NCBI GenBank assembly: GCA_031277095.1
Contig: JAISLU010000093.1
Location: 1 to 64,000, forward strand
DNA from: Synergistaceae bacterium
GTDB taxonomy: Bacteria > Synergistota > Synergistia > Synergistales > Aminobacteriaceae
DNA: 64,000 nt
Direction: 5' to 3'
A program made the translations under genes and the position numbers. Position 1 is the stretch's first letter; every line of letters starts with the position of its first letter. This document shows positions 23,268 through 32,626 of the stretch, piece after piece. The notes below the pieces were generated by a model. It ran no database searches and was not told the DNA's origin. It was given only the letters and a program-made list of their open reading frames with translations.

Positions 23268-25874
23268 ATGAGTGTGCCCGAAGGGGTCAAAATAACTCCC
23301 TGGCTTGCCCAGTACAAAAAATGGAAAGAAGAGTACCCCGACGCCCTGCTGCTTTTTCGGATGGGAGATTTTTACGAGTGTTTTTTCGACGATGCCCGCG
23401 AAGTTTCCTCCATTCTGGAGATCACCCTGACCAGCAGGGACTCCGAAAAAAGCATCCCTATGGCGGGGGTGCCTCATCACGCGCTTTCCATGTACTTGGG
23501 CCGTCTGATCAAAGCCGGACGCCGGGTGGCAATATGCGATCAGGTGGGAGAATCCAACGGAAAGACCATCGTGGAACGCCGGGTGGTGCGGGTCGTCACT
23601 CCCGGAACCTACGTCCCGGAGGAGAGCGAGAACACAGGGCGCCTGGCGGCCGTCTTTCCTGTGAAGGACGCCTCCACAAAGGACGGGGCTCCGAAAAATA
23701 CCCTGGCCGTAGCCCTTTTGTCCACCGAAACAGGCCGCCTGGAGGCGGGTACTCTCCCCGGAGACGAGGCGGCGGCGTTGATATCTGCTTTTGCCCCGGG
23801 GGAGGTGCTGTACCCCGCCAACGTCAAACCCGAGAGCTTCCCTCCCTCGGTGCGCTCCCTTTCTCTGTTGCCTCAATCCAACGAGCTTTTCAAAAATTCC
23901 CTGGCCGTCAGCCGCCTGAAGTCGGTTTTGCCCGCGCCCCTGGAAAGTTACGGCATCTCCGAAGGCGATCCCTCCCTGGGGGCGGCCTGGGCGATGCTGG
24001 ACTATCTTTCTTCCACGCAGTTCAGCGCGGTACGCCACGTGCTGCGCGTTACGCCTCTCAGAAGCGACGACCACATGTACCTGGACGAAGCGGCTCGGAA
24101 AAACCTCGATTTGATGCCGGAGGCAAGCCCCGACAACTCTCTTTTCTCCTGCCTGAATCGTTGCCGCACCCCCATGGGACGCCGCACACTGCGGGACTGG
24201 CTCTCCCGTCCTCTCATGGACCTGAGGGCCATCGGCAAACGTCAGGATTACGTGGGTTGCCTGGTGTCGAACCCTATGGCGCTGGACGACCTGCAGGACC
24301 TTCTCGCCGCCTGCCGCGACGTGGAGCGATGCCTTTCCCGCCTGTGCCTGGCCGCCGGAACGCCCAAGGACCTGGGGAACATCCGGGATACCTTGAGGAT
24401 TCTGCCGCGGCTCAGGGGCTTTTCTCTGACGGAGCCGCTGGCGGAGGTGCCGAGAGCCCTGCCGGACCTCGGGGCTCTTTCGGAATTTCTCGAAGGCGCC
24501 CTGGAGGAAAACCTGCCCCGCGCCCTCGGGGCCGGTGCCGTGGTGCGCTCGTCCTTTCACGAGGAGCTGGGCTCCTGGCGCTCGGTCAGCGAAAACGGAG
24601 AGGCGTGGCTGGCGGAGTACCTGAAAAAAGAAAGAGAGGCGACGGGCAGTCCGCGCTTGAAAACCGGGTACAACAAGGTCTTCGGCTACTATCTGGAGAT
24701 CGGCCGGGCGGGGCTGGAGACCCTTCCGCCCCGCTACGAGCGCCGTCAGACCCTGGCCAACGCGGAACGTTTCGTGACGCCGGAGCTGCGGGAATTTCAG
24801 GACAAAATGGACCGGAGCGAGGGAGAAATTGCCCGCATCGAGGGGGAGCTTCTTCGTGAAATCACGGAGCGGGTGATCGGAAGCGGGCTGGATTTACAGC
24901 TTCTGGGGCGTCTTTTGGGGCTTTTGGACTGCGTGGCGTCCCTTGCCCGCGTTGCTCGGGAGCGAGGTTACGTGAAACCCGGGGTGAACGACTCGCGAAA
25001 CCTGGAGATTCGCGGCGGCCGGCATCCGGTGCTGGAAACCACCCTCTCCGACTCGTCCTTCGTGCCCAACGACGTAACGCTGGACGAAACGCGGATCGTC
25101 ATTTTGACGGGCCCCAACATGGCGGGCAAGTCCACGTGGCTGCGCATGACGGCGCTTTTGTCCATAATGGCCCAGGCCGGGTCGTGGATTCCCGCGGAAA
25201 GCGCGGCCATAGGCCTGGTGGATCGCGTATTCACCCGAATAGGAGCCCGGGACGACCTGGTGCGCGGCAACAGCACCTTTATGGTGGAGATGCTGGAGAC
25301 CGCCGACATTTTGAACAACGTCACCGACCGCAGCCTCGTGATTCTGGACGAAGTGGGGCGCGGCACCGCCACCTGGGACGGCATGAGCATCGCTTGGGCG
25401 ATTTTGGAACACCTGCACCACGGCGGCGGCCTGTCCCCCAGGGTACTCTTCGCTACCCACTACCACGAGCTGACCTGCCTGGAAGAACGCCTCGAAGGCG
25501 TCAAAAACTACAGCATGGCCGTGTCCGAGGGCGATCAGGGAATTCTCTTTCTGCACCAGGTGATCCCCCGTCCCGCCGACCGATCTTACGGGATCGAGGT
25601 TGCGCGCCTGGCGGGGCTGCCTAAGCCCGTGCTGAGGCGGGCCTTCGAGCTGCTGGAGCTTTTCGAGCGAGAGGGCTTCGAGCGATCCTCCGTCCCCGAC
25701 CCCCTGCCTCTGACGCGCCTGCGGGAGCAACTGACTCTTTTTTCTCCCGAGGCGGACGCCGTCGTGGAGGAACTGGCGGACCTGGACGTGGACAACCTGA
25801 CGCCCATGAGGGCGATGGAGACCCTTTACAAATTGAAAGAAAAAAGCAGAAAGGCGAGCCGTCATGAGCATTAA
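23268..25874 (+). CDS. mutS: DNA mismatch repair ATPase MutS
   Basis: An 868-aa protein of normal length for MutS1, which recognises mismatches and recruits MutL. MRMGDFYECFFDDA near residue 30 contains the Phe-x-Glu mismatch-wedge motif. The ATPase has Walker A GPNMAGKST (about residues 613-621), the STFMVEM signature, Walker B LVILDEVGRGTATWDG and the FATHYHEL switch. The ATG at 23268 follows TAGGAGAT. It overlaps mutL by 11 bases, giving a translationally coupled repair operon. The structured repeat array directly upstream may affect its expression. Confidence 0.96.
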   Translation: MSVPEGVKITPWLAQYKKWKEEYPDALLLFRMGDFYECFFDDAREVSSILEITLTSRDSEKSIPMAGVPHHALSMYLGRLIKAGRRVAICDQVGESNGKTIVERRVVRVVTPGTYVPEESENTGRLAAVFPVKDASTKDGAPKNTLAVALLSTETGRLEAGTLPGDEAAALISAFAPGEVLYPANVKPESFPPSVRSLSLLPQSNELFKNSLAVSRLKSVLPAPLESYGISEGDPSLGAAWAMLDYLSSTQFSAVRHVLRVTPLRSDDHMYLDEAARKNLDLMPEASPDNSLFSCLNRCRTPMGRRTLRDWLSRPLMDLRAIGKRQDYVGCLVSNPMALDDLQDLLAACRDVERCLSRLCLAAGTPKDLGNIRDTLRILPRLRGFSLTEPLAEVPRALPDLGALSEFLEGALEENLPRALGAGAVVRSSFHEELGSWRSVSENGEAWLAEYLKKEREATGSPRLKTGYNKVFGYYLEIGRAGLETLPPRYERRQTLANAERFVTPELREFQDKMDRSEGEIARIEGELLREITERVIGSGLDLQLLGRLLGLLDCVASLARVARERGYVKPGVNDSRNLEIRGGRHPVLETTLSDSSFVPNDVTLDETRIVILTGPNMAGKSTWLRMTALLSIMAQAGSWIPAESAAIGLVDRVFTRIGARDDLVRGNSTFMVEMLETADILNNVTDRSLVILDEVGRGTATWDGMSIAWAILEHLHHGGGLSPRVLFATHYHELTCLEERLEGVKNYSMAVSEGDQGILFLHQVIPRPADRSYGIEVARLAGLPKPVLRRAFELLELFEREGFERSSVPDPLPLTRLREQLTLFSPEADAVVEELADLDVDNLTPMRAMETLYKLKEKSRKASRHEH

Positions 25875-27837
25875 ACTTCTGCCGGAGGGCGTGTGGGCGC
25901 GGATCGCCGCGGGGGAGGTGGTGGAGCGCCCGGCCTCGGCGGTCAAGGAGATGATCGAGAACTCCCTGGACGCCGGGGCCCGCCGGATACGGGTGAAACT
26001 TTGGGACGGAGGGCGAGTCCGCATCGTGGTGGAGGACGACGGCGCGGGCATCGCCTTCGAAGAGCTGCCCCTGGCCCTCATGCCCCACGCCACCAGCAAG
26101 ATCGGCGGTATCGAGGACCTGGAGGCCATTCACACCTTGGGCTATCGAGGAGAGGCCCTGGCGAGCCTGGCCGCCGTGGCGAAGGTGGAGATACGCTCGC
26201 GCCCCTCAGATAGAAGCAATAGAAGCGAAAGAAGCGAAAGAAGCGAAAAAAGCGAAAGAGATGACGGACGCGGGGACGAGGGGACGGGGGGAGCCATCCG
26301 CGCCTACGAGGGGCGTGTGCTGGAACACCTGCGGGTGAACTGCGTTCCGGGGACGCGGGTGCAGGTGGACGAGCTTTTCGTGAACCTGCCGGCGCGGCGC
26401 AAATTCTTGAAAAGCGCGGCGGGGGAGCTGCGCCGGGCAGCGACGACCCTGCGGGAGTACGCCATTTGCCGCCCGGAGGTGGGCTTCGCCCTGGAACACG
26501 ACGGACGCCCCATATTCTCCACCGACGGCGGGGGAGACCGCCGCCGCGCCATTCAGCAACTGTGGGGCGCGGAGCCCGAAATCCTCACCGTCCGGTCGAA
26601 GGCCGGCCACGTGGAGGTGGAGTGCTGGTGGCAGCCCCGTCAAGGGCGCAACGAGATCACGTCCTTCGTCAACGGGCGCTCCGTGACGGACCCTCTGATC
26701 AAAGGAGCTGTGAACGCCGCCGCCCGGGAGCTGGCCGGGGGATGGGCCCTCTTCTTTTCCGTGGACCCCTCGCTGATCGACGTCAACATACACCCGGCCA
26801 AGGCGGAGATCCGGTTCCGCCATCCCGGCGAGGTCTTCGACGCGGTGAAGGAGGCGGCGGCGCAGTTGGGAGCCCCGGCTCCCGTTTACGCCCAAGGCGG
26901 CCGAACCTTCTCGACGGAGTCCCGGCGGATGGGCACCCCACAGTCTTTCGCTCCCTCGCCTTCCCTGACCGACGAGGGGAACTTCCAAGAGGAGGACTTC
27001 CAAGTGAAGGGCCTCCAAGTGAAGGACTTCCAGGAGGGGAGTTCCCAGGGAGAGAGTTCCCGAGGGGAGAGCTGGGATTTCAAGAATTTCGATAATTTTG
27101 AGAATGTAAAAGTTTTTCAAACCCAAACCAGCGAACCACCGGTGAAAAAATCCTCCCCTCACTCTGCCCCCTTTAACGCTCCCCGGCCCGACAGGCTTTT
27201 TGGGCGGATAGAAATGCCGGAAATGCCGGAAATGTCTGAGATGCCAGAAATGGCGAAGATGCCCGACACCTCCGATCCCACGGAGTACCTGGGACAGTTG
27301 AGCTCGGGTTACCTGGTTTTCGGTACCCCGGATGGGCTGGCTGTCGTCGACCCTCACGCGGCCCACGAGCGTGTGGCCTTCGAGCGCATCCAGGCGGCGG
27401 CAAAGGAAGGAGAGCGTTCCCAAGATCTCTTGACGCCCGTGTTGCTGCCTCCCACGTTGCAGCTGGAGGCGGAGGAAAAACAGGAGACGCTGGAGTCCGT
27501 CGGGTTTGCCCTGGAGTCCGTGGAGGGGGGGCTGCGCCTCACCTCGGTACCCTTTTTGGCCAACGCCGCCGTGACCCCCGAGGCGCTGCTGCGAGGTTCT
27601 CTCGCCGCCCTTCGAGACGGGGAAGGGGCCGAGGCCGCGGAGCTTCTGTGGCGTACCTGGGCGACCATGGCCTGCAAAGGGGCCGTCAAAGTGACGACCA
27701 AGCTGGAGCCGGAGGAGGCTTTGGCGCTCTGGGAGGAACTGCATCGATGCCGTCAGCCTTTTTTCTGCCCTCACGGCCGGCCCACGATTTTGAGCCTCTC
27801 CAACGCCGAACTGGCGAAGCATTTCGGCCGAACTTAA
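25864..27837 (+). CDS. mutL: DNA mismatch repair protein MutL, endonuclease type
   Basis: A 657-aa GHKL ATPase and endonuclease partner of MutS. IAAGEVVERPASAVKEMIENSLDAGA is motif I, DDGAGI motif II and TLGYRGEALASL motif III. The C-terminal domain has DPHAAHERVAFERI, a variant of the DQHA(x)2E(x)4E nuclease motif, and CPHGRPT, so it is the nicking type. Two insertions are unusual: a serine/arginine/glutamate run from a 9-bp tandem repeat (26211-26260) inside the ATPase domain, and a repeat-rich linker (about residues 375-465) with KGLQVKDFQ and EMPEMPEMSEMPEM units. Both are in frame. Confidence 0.95.
   Translation: MSIKLLPEGVWARIAAGEVVERPASAVKEMIENSLDAGARRIRVKLWDGGRVRIVVEDDGAGIAFEELPLALMPHATSKIGGIEDLEAIHTLGYRGEALASLAAVAKVEIRSRPSDRSNRSERSERSEKSERDDGRGDEGTGGAIRAYEGRVLEHLRVNCVPGTRVQVDELFVNLPARRKFLKSAAGELRRAATTLREYAICRPEVGFALEHDGRPIFSTDGGGDRRRAIQQLWGAEPEILTVRSKAGHVEVECWWQPRQGRNEITSFVNGRSVTDPLIKGAVNAAARELAGGWALFFSVDPSLIDVNIHPAKAEIRFRHPGEVFDAVKEAAAQLGAPAPVYAQGGRTFSTESRRMGTPQSFAPSPSLTDEGNFQEEDFQVKGLQVKDFQEGSSQGESSRGESWDFKNFDNFENVKVFQTQTSEPPVKKSSPHSAPFNAPRPDRLFGRIEMPEMPEMSEMPEMAKMPDTSDPTEYLGQLSSGYLVFGTPDGLAVVDPHAAHERVAFERIQAAAKEGERSQDLLTPVLLPPTLQLEAEEKQETLESVGFALESVEGGLRLTSVPFLANAAVTPEALLRGSLAALRDGEGAEAAELLWRTWATMACKGAVKVTTKLEPEEALALWEELHRCRQPFFCPHGRPTILSLSNAELAKHFGRT
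26211..26260 (+). repeat. 9-bp tandem repeat inside mutL ATPase domain
   Basis: Four to five imperfect copies of AGAAGCGAA encode repeated Arg-Ser-Glu triplets at about residues 117-133, just after the GYRGEAL motif. Confidence 0.85.
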
Positions 27838-28203
27838 AACGGCACATTCCAAAGATACGGCAAAGATACCGCTTCTATAAGTTCTGGTAAAATTCCCCGG
27901 AGACAAAATTCAAAATACGGGTTACGTCGCCGGGAGTGCGAAGGTGGTCGTTACGGATGGCTGGGGCGCTTTCTTGTTGATTCCCTATATAGTATCAATT
28001 TTCTTATGGTCAGCGTCGATATCGTTCTTTATTTCAGAAACCGCAAATTCGACCTCCTCGAAGAACTCAGGCGATCGGAGGCACTCGGGCAATCATGAGA
28101 AACAGGCAATCGGTGAATGCCAGGCAATAGGCCCAGTGGGAGAATCCAAGTGAGAGAATTCAAGTGAAAGAATCCAAGTGAAAAAAGGTGAAAGAGAAAG
28201 GTG
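27838..28203. other. Intergenic region with degenerate short repeats
   Basis: Between mutL and the convergent butyrate kinase gene. It contains a tandem run of GAGAATCCAAGTG-like units at about 28139-28175. Two short plus-strand frames near 27944-28096 read partly protein-like (for example VDIVLYFRNRKFDLLEELRR) but have no supported start; they may be a gene remnant. Confidence 0.4.
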
Positions 28204-28243
28204 AAAGGGGCGGCAGCCGCTTGGAGCTTCCAGCCCCCTTTTT
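28204..28243. terminator. Bidirectional terminator between mutL and butyrate kinase genes
   Basis: AAAGGGGCGGC and the complementary GCCCCCTTTTT arm flank an inner TTGGAGCTTCCA palindrome, ending in five T on the plus strand and AAA/CTTTC on the other. Its location between convergent stop codons fits a shared terminator. Confidence 0.65.
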
Positions 28244-28256
28244 GTTCATTCCCGGG

Positions 28257-29324
28257 CTACACGTACTCCCCCAGAGGCTCTTCCTTTCGCAGAACGCGAA
28301 GGGCGCTCTCCGCCAGGGTCTGCATTTCATCCTCGCCGGGGTAGCGCAGGAAAGGGCCCGCAAAGGCGGCCCGGTTCGAGATGCGCTCGCAAAGCCTGTC
28401 GCTGAACGCCAGCCCCCCCGTCAAGACCACGGCGTCCACCGCGCCCTTCAGGACTGCCGCGCAGCTCCCGATCTCTTTGGCGATCTGAAGGGCCAAGGCT
28501 TCGAAGACCAGAGCCGCTTGGGGGTCATTCGCCGCGACGCGTTTTTCCACTTCCCGCAGGTCGCTGGTCCCCAGGTGGGCCGCAAGCCCTCCCTTCCCGT
28601 TGATCCTCTTTTGAATTTCCCCGAGGGTGTGCCTGCCGTCGAAGCACAGGTCGATCAAACCCCCTACCGGCAGACTCCCCGAGCGTTCCGGGGACATGGG
28701 GCCCTCACCGTCCAGCGCGTTGTTGACGTCGATGACGCGTCCGCCTTTGTGGGCTCCTACGGAAACCCCTCCTCCCATGTGGGCCACGACGAAGTTACAC
28801 TCCGCCAGCGGTTTTTTCATATCGGCCGCGGCCCGGCGCGCTGCGCTTTTCTGATTGAGGGCGTGAAAAATGGAAATGCGGGGAATTTCCGGCAGGCCGG
28901 AGAGCCGTGCCTCGTCTACCATCTCGTCCACGACGACGGGGTCGACAATAAAGGCCGGGACGTTTCCCGCGGCCGCCGCGAATCGGGCGGCAAGGGGCGC
29001 CCCAAGGTTGCTGGCGTGAGCGCCGTAGGTCATGTTGATCAGGTCCTCCAGCATCCGGTCGTTCACACCATAGGTGCCGCCCTGGATGGGCTTCATCAGC
29101 CCGCCCCGACCGACGACGGCCGAGAATTCCCCGGGCCGCACCCCTTTGGAGTCCAGCGCTTTCATGATCTCGTTGCAGCGAAACCCTTCCTGGTCCATGA
29201 CGGTTTCAAATCGCTGGATCACGTCTACATCGTAGCGCTGGGTATCCGTCCAAAGGCATTTTTCGTCCTCGAAAAGCGCAATCTTCGTGCTGGTAGAGCC
29301 AGGGTTGATGACAAAAATTTTCAT
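28257..29324 (-). CDS. buk: Butyrate kinase (first paralogue)
   Basis: A 355-aa acetokinase-family (ASKHA) enzyme converting butyryl phosphate and ADP to butyrate and ATP, or branched-chain analogues. The N-terminus MKIFVINPGSTSTKIALFE contains the phosphate-binding NPGSTSTK; VAHMGGGVSVGAHKGGRVID and VVLTGGLAFSD are the ATP-binding motifs. I place the start at ATG 29324, with GAGGAT 11 bases upstream; a TTG two codons earlier is possible. It follows ptb closely (34 bases) and is the last gene of a buk-ptb-buk-aminotransferase run. Confidence 0.92.
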   Translation of the reverse strand: MKIFVINPGSTSTKIALFEDEKCLWTDTQRYDVDVIQRFETVMDQEGFRCNEIMKALDSKGVRPGEFSAVVGRGGLMKPIQGGTYGVNDRMLEDLINMTYGAHASNLGAPLAARFAAAAGNVPAFIVDPVVVDEMVDEARLSGLPEIPRISIFHALNQKSAARRAAADMKKPLAECNFVVAHMGGGVSVGAHKGGRVIDVNNALDGEGPMSPERSGSLPVGGLIDLCFDGRHTLGEIQKRINGKGGLAAHLGTSDLREVEKRVAANDPQAALVFEALALQIAKEIGSCAAVLKGAVDAVVLTGGLAFSDRLCERISNRAAFAGPFLRYPGEDEMQTLAESALRVLRKEEPLGEYV

Positions 29325-29358
29325 CCGCAAAAATCCTCGGTCGGGAACTTCCCTGGGC

Positions 29359-30282
29359 CTATGAGTGGGCCGTCATCATGATGGCCGCGGCGATGGAGAG
29401 CATCTTCGCCCGGGGAGAGTCCGCCCGGCTCGTGAGGATGACGGGGGCAGACGCGCCCACCATGAGGCCCGCCGTTTCGTTTTTGGAAAAATAGACGACG
29501 GATTTGGCCAGCATGTTCCCGTCGTCGATGGTGGGTACCAGGAGAATGTCGGCCTTTCCCGCCACGGGGGACGTGATCTTTTTGATCTTCGCGGCCTCTT
29601 CGTTGATGGCGTTGTCCAGCGCCAGGGGACCGTCCACGAGGCAGTTTTTCAGTTGTCCTCTTTGTCCCATCAAAGTGAGGGCCGCCGCGTCCAGCGTACA
29701 GGGCATGTCGGGGTTCACCACCTCCACAGCGGCGAGACAGGCGACCTTGGGGCACGTCACACCCAGAGCCCGGGCGAAGTGGACGGTGTTCTGCAGAATA
29801 TCGGCCTTTTGCCTCAGGTTGGGATAGGTGTTGAACGCGGCGTCGGCGATGAAGATAATGCGGTCGTAGCCCTCGATTTCGTGGAAATAACAGTGGGAGA
29901 TGACCCTGCCGCTCCGCAGTCCGACTTCTTTGTTCAGCATTCCCCTGAGGAAATGATCTGTGTGGAGCTGCCCTTTCATGTAGATGTCGGCCCGTTTCGA
30001 GGAAACCTCCGCCACGGCCACGAGCCCGCACCTGACCTCGTCTTTCTCCTCGATGAGAATGTAGTCGTTTTCGTTTGCCCCGGCCTCGGCGATAACCGAT
30101 TTCATCACCGAGACGTTCCCCACCAGAGTGGCCTCGATGAGGCCGTCCCTGCGGGCTTCTTCGATGGCCGAGATCAACCCGGCGTCTTCCGCCATCGCCA
30201 CGGCAACCCGCTTCTTGCCAATGACGGAGCAGAGTTTTTTTGCCTCTACAATCATTTGTGAAAGTGAACGAATCTGTTCCAT
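29359..30282 (-). CDS. ptb: Phosphate butyryltransferase
   Basis: A 307-aa phosphotransacylase that exchanges CoA for phosphate on butyryl-CoA. Family motifs are VPTIDDGNMLAKSVVYF and the C-terminal PVILTSRADSPRAKMLSIAAA, in which the SRAD/S segment is the phosphotransacetylase/phosphotransbutyrylase signature. The start ATG at 30282 follows GGAGGT. It is sandwiched between two butyrate kinase genes on the same strand, forming a substrate-level phosphorylation module for short-chain or branched acyl-CoA produced by amino-acid fermentation. Confidence 0.93.
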   Translation of the reverse strand: MEQIRSLSQMIVEAKKLCSVIGKKRVAVAMAEDAGLISAIEEARRDGLIEATLVGNVSVMKSVIAEAGANENDYILIEEKDEVRCGLVAVAEVSSKRADIYMKGQLHTDHFLRGMLNKEVGLRSGRVISHCYFHEIEGYDRIIFIADAAFNTYPNLRQKADILQNTVHFARALGVTCPKVACLAAVEVVNPDMPCTLDAAALTLMGQRGQLKNCLVDGPLALDNAINEEAAKIKKITSPVAGKADILLVPTIDDGNMLAKSVVYFSKNETAGLMVGASAPVILTSRADSPRAKMLSIAAAIMMTAHS

Positions 30283-30356
30283 ATTTCACCGACCTCCAAC
30301 TCGATTCAGAGTATTTTATTCGATTACAGGCTTATAGAATTACAGAGTTATATTGG

Positions 30357-31535
30357 TTATGGCCCTATTTCCAGATAAGGTTTCGGGGCGTAGTCGGCGT
30401 AGTTCTTGGCTTCCTCTTCGCCCTTCAGCACCCGGAGAGCCCCTTGAGTCAAAGCCAGCATCTCGTCCTCCCCCGCGTAGATCAGGCACGGGGCGATCCA
30501 CTGCACACACTCCTGCACCAGCCGGACGAACTCGGAATCGTAGGCGATCCCGCCCGTGAGAAGAATCGCGTCGACTTTTTCTCCCATGGAGGCGGCCTGT
30601 GCCCCGATTTCTTTCGCGATCTGCCAGGCCATAGCGCGGTAGACCAGAGCGGCTTTTTCGTCGCCCTTTTCGATCATCTTACGGACCTCCCGCAGGTCGC
30701 TGGTTCCCAGGTAGGCCAGGAGCCCCCCTTGGCCCACGATCTTGCGTTTGAGCTCCTCCCGGTCGTACCGGCCGCTGAAGGCGAGGCGCACCAGAGCCCC
30801 CACGGGAAGACCGCCCGTGCGGCTGGGAGAAAAAGGCCCGCAGTCGGTGCCGTTGCTCGTATCGACGATGCGGCCCCGGCGGTGGGCGACGATGCTCACT
30901 CCTCCCCCCATGTGGGCAACGACGGCGCGAAGTTCGTTCCAGGGCACGTTCAGGTCTCGGGCCGCCCGTCGCACGGTGGCCTTGATGTTTAGGGCATGGG
31001 AAAAGGAGGGCTTGGGCAGATCGGGCAGCCCCATGATCCGGGCTTCCGGCATCATCTCGTCCACGCAGACGGGGTCCACGATAAACGCGGGCACGTCCCA
31101 GCGGGCGGCCAGCGCCTCCGCCAGGATTCCTCCCAGGTTCGAGGCGTGTTCCCAAGGTTTGCCGAGCCTCAGCCGCCGGACCAGCGGACGGTCCACCCGG
31201 AAGGTACCTCCCGGTAGGGGGTCGATGATCCCTCCCCGCCCGACCACGGCGTCGATCTTTTCCTCCCCGTGTTCTTTCAGGAGGTTTTGGATCGTCGAGA
31301 GCCTGAAGTCGAACTGCTCCACCACGGAGCCGAAAGGAGCCAGCTCCTCGCTGGTGTGGCGGATGGTCTCGCTCCAGCTCTCCGCTTCGTCGACGAACCT
31401 GGCGACCTTGGTGCTGGTGGAGCCCGGGTTGACGGCCAAAACGGCATAAACGGGGGCTGGCGAACCCTGCCGCGAGGTTTCGCAGAAAGAGCAGAAAGCG
31501 CATTCCGGCGGATTGTTTTTTTCGTCAAATGTCAT
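30357..31535 (-). CDS. buk: Butyrate kinase (second paralogue) with N-terminal Cys extension
   Basis: A 392-aa paralogue of the downstream butyrate kinase. VLAVNPGSTSTKVARFVD starts only at about residue 33; VVAHMGGGVSIVAHRRGRIVD and ILLTGGIAYDS provide the nucleotide site. ATG at 31535 follows AGGAGGTC. The 30-residue extension before the catalytic core contains CAFCSFC, an uncommon feature for this family that might bind metal or simply be a low-value tail. The two kinases differ enough to suggest different acyl preferences (for example butyrate against isobutyrate/isovalerate), which is inference. Confidence 0.88.
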   Translation of the reverse strand: MTFDEKNNPPECAFCSFCETSRQGSPAPVYAVLAVNPGSTSTKVARFVDEAESWSETIRHTSEELAPFGSVVEQFDFRLSTIQNLLKEHGEEKIDAVVGRGGIIDPLPGGTFRVDRPLVRRLRLGKPWEHASNLGGILAEALAARWDVPAFIVDPVCVDEMMPEARIMGLPDLPKPSFSHALNIKATVRRAARDLNVPWNELRAVVAHMGGGVSIVAHRRGRIVDTSNGTDCGPFSPSRTGGLPVGALVRLAFSGRYDREELKRKIVGQGGLLAYLGTSDLREVRKMIEKGDEKAALVYRAMAWQIAKEIGAQAASMGEKVDAILLTGGIAYDSEFVRLVQECVQWIAPCLIYAGEDEMLALTQGALRVLKGEEEAKNYADYAPKPYLEIGP

Positions 31536-31590
31536 TTCGTGACCTCCTGTCGCCCGATTTTTAGGGTTCACTGGTTGTTGGCCGTCACTT

Positions 31591-32415
31591 TCATTCGAGC
31601 CATTCCATAATATGCTCCAGGTAAAGGGCCGAGAGGCGCTTGGTTACGGGGCCGGGCCGCCCATCTCCGATGATTTGGGTGCCGATGCGCACCACCGGAA
31701 GAATTTTTTTGACGCTGCCCGTGATGAAGGCCTCGGAAGCCTGAGGCAGCTCCGCCAGAAGAGGGCATCGCTCCTCCACGTTCATGCCGATGCCCCGGGC
31801 TACGTCGAGAATGGCCTGGCGGGTTGTCCCCTTCAGGACCCGCGACAGAGGAGCCGTGACCAGGGTGTTGTTCACGTAGAGAAAGAAGGAACTTTGGGCG
31901 CTTTCCGTGATCTCCCCGCCGGGAGAGTAAAGGATCTCCGCGTGTTCGTCGTGGGGCGACAAGGTAAAGGCTTTACGGTAGTCCACGGTTTTGGTGGCCG
32001 GATCGTCGCGGCAGTCGTCCACGGGTTCCAGGCGGATGCCGTTCTCGTAAAACTCGACAGGAGGAAGTTCCAGCGCATCGTAGGTCACGAAAAAACGCGG
32101 CTGGGTAAAGCCGTTCACGCGGTCGAAAACGTCTCCGCCCGAAAGGTAGACCTTGATGATAAGCTCTCCGTCCAGCTGTTCTATCCCTTCCCGGATGATG
32201 TCGCGCATTTCCCCGATGCCCAAAGGCGGATGAATGTAAGAGTTTTTCGCCCCTATCAGAAGACGCTCCAAGTGCGCCGTCAACATCACGGATTTCCTCT
32301 GGTAGGTGCTGATTGTTTCGAAGATACCGATGCCCCGTTGAATGACGAGATCCGAAATGGGGAGCAACGCCTCCTCAGGAGGCACAAATTTCCCGTTGAC
32401 ATAACAAAGTTTCAC
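31591..32415 (-). CDS. Class IV aminotransferase (D-amino acid / branched-chain type)
   Basis: A 274-aa fold-type IV PLP aminotransferase. The PLP lysine is in TKTVDYRKAF (about residue 150), the cofactor glutamate in ITESAQSSFF, and the second phosphate-binding element is VLKGTTRQAI. The family includes BCAT (IlvE), D-amino acid transaminase and ADC lyase; the length and the KGTTRQ motif suit IlvE or DAT equally. The GTG at 32415 follows GGGAGGGG. Location directly upstream of buk2-ptb-buk would fit production of branched 2-oxoacids from valine, leucine or isoleucine that are then converted to acyl-CoA and acids. Confidence 0.8.
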   Translation of the reverse strand: MKLCYVNGKFVPPEEALLPISDLVIQRGIGIFETISTYQRKSVMLTAHLERLLIGAKNSYIHPPLGIGEMRDIIREGIEQLDGELIIKVYLSGGDVFDRVNGFTQPRFFVTYDALELPPVEFYENGIRLEPVDDCRDDPATKTVDYRKAFTLSPHDEHAEILYSPGGEITESAQSSFFLYVNNTLVTAPLSRVLKGTTRQAILDVARGIGMNVEERCPLLAELPQASEAFITGSVKKILPVVRIGTQIIGDGRPGPVTKRLSALYLEHIMEWLE

Positions 32416-32626
32416 ACAAAACCCCTCCCATTGATCCTCAGTCCTTCGTTACCTTGGTCTTTCATTATCTTGCCCCTTCATTTCTTGATCCTACATCCTT
32501 TGGTCCAACATTCTTGATCCTACATCCTTTGATCCTACATTGCCCCACATCTTTACTGAAGCTCAAGTTTCAGCACTATTATTGAAATACGGGCATGGGC
32601 AATATTGTGACGTTTTGACGCAGGTG
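32416..32626. other. Intergenic region with short repeats
   Basis: Upstream of the aminotransferase gene, TTGATCCTACATCCTTTG-like units recur three times at about 32487-32540. The remainder shows no gene or terminator. Confidence 0.5.

Noticed and set aside
22688-23317. 209-codon minus-strand frame with proline-rich repeats across the mutS leader
   Set aside because: Its periodicity comes from the 66-68 bp DNA repeat, it runs through the mutS start region and the upstream lipoprotein gene, and it has no start with a proper ribosome-binding site.
26206-27906. 566-codon minus-strand frame opposite mutL
   Set aside because: Shadow frame; MutL motifs are unambiguous on the plus strand.
27944-28153. 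69-codon plus-strand frame after mutL
   Set aside because: Start and end are unsupported; a second frame reads better in the middle, so I treat the area as spacer with a possible gene remnant.
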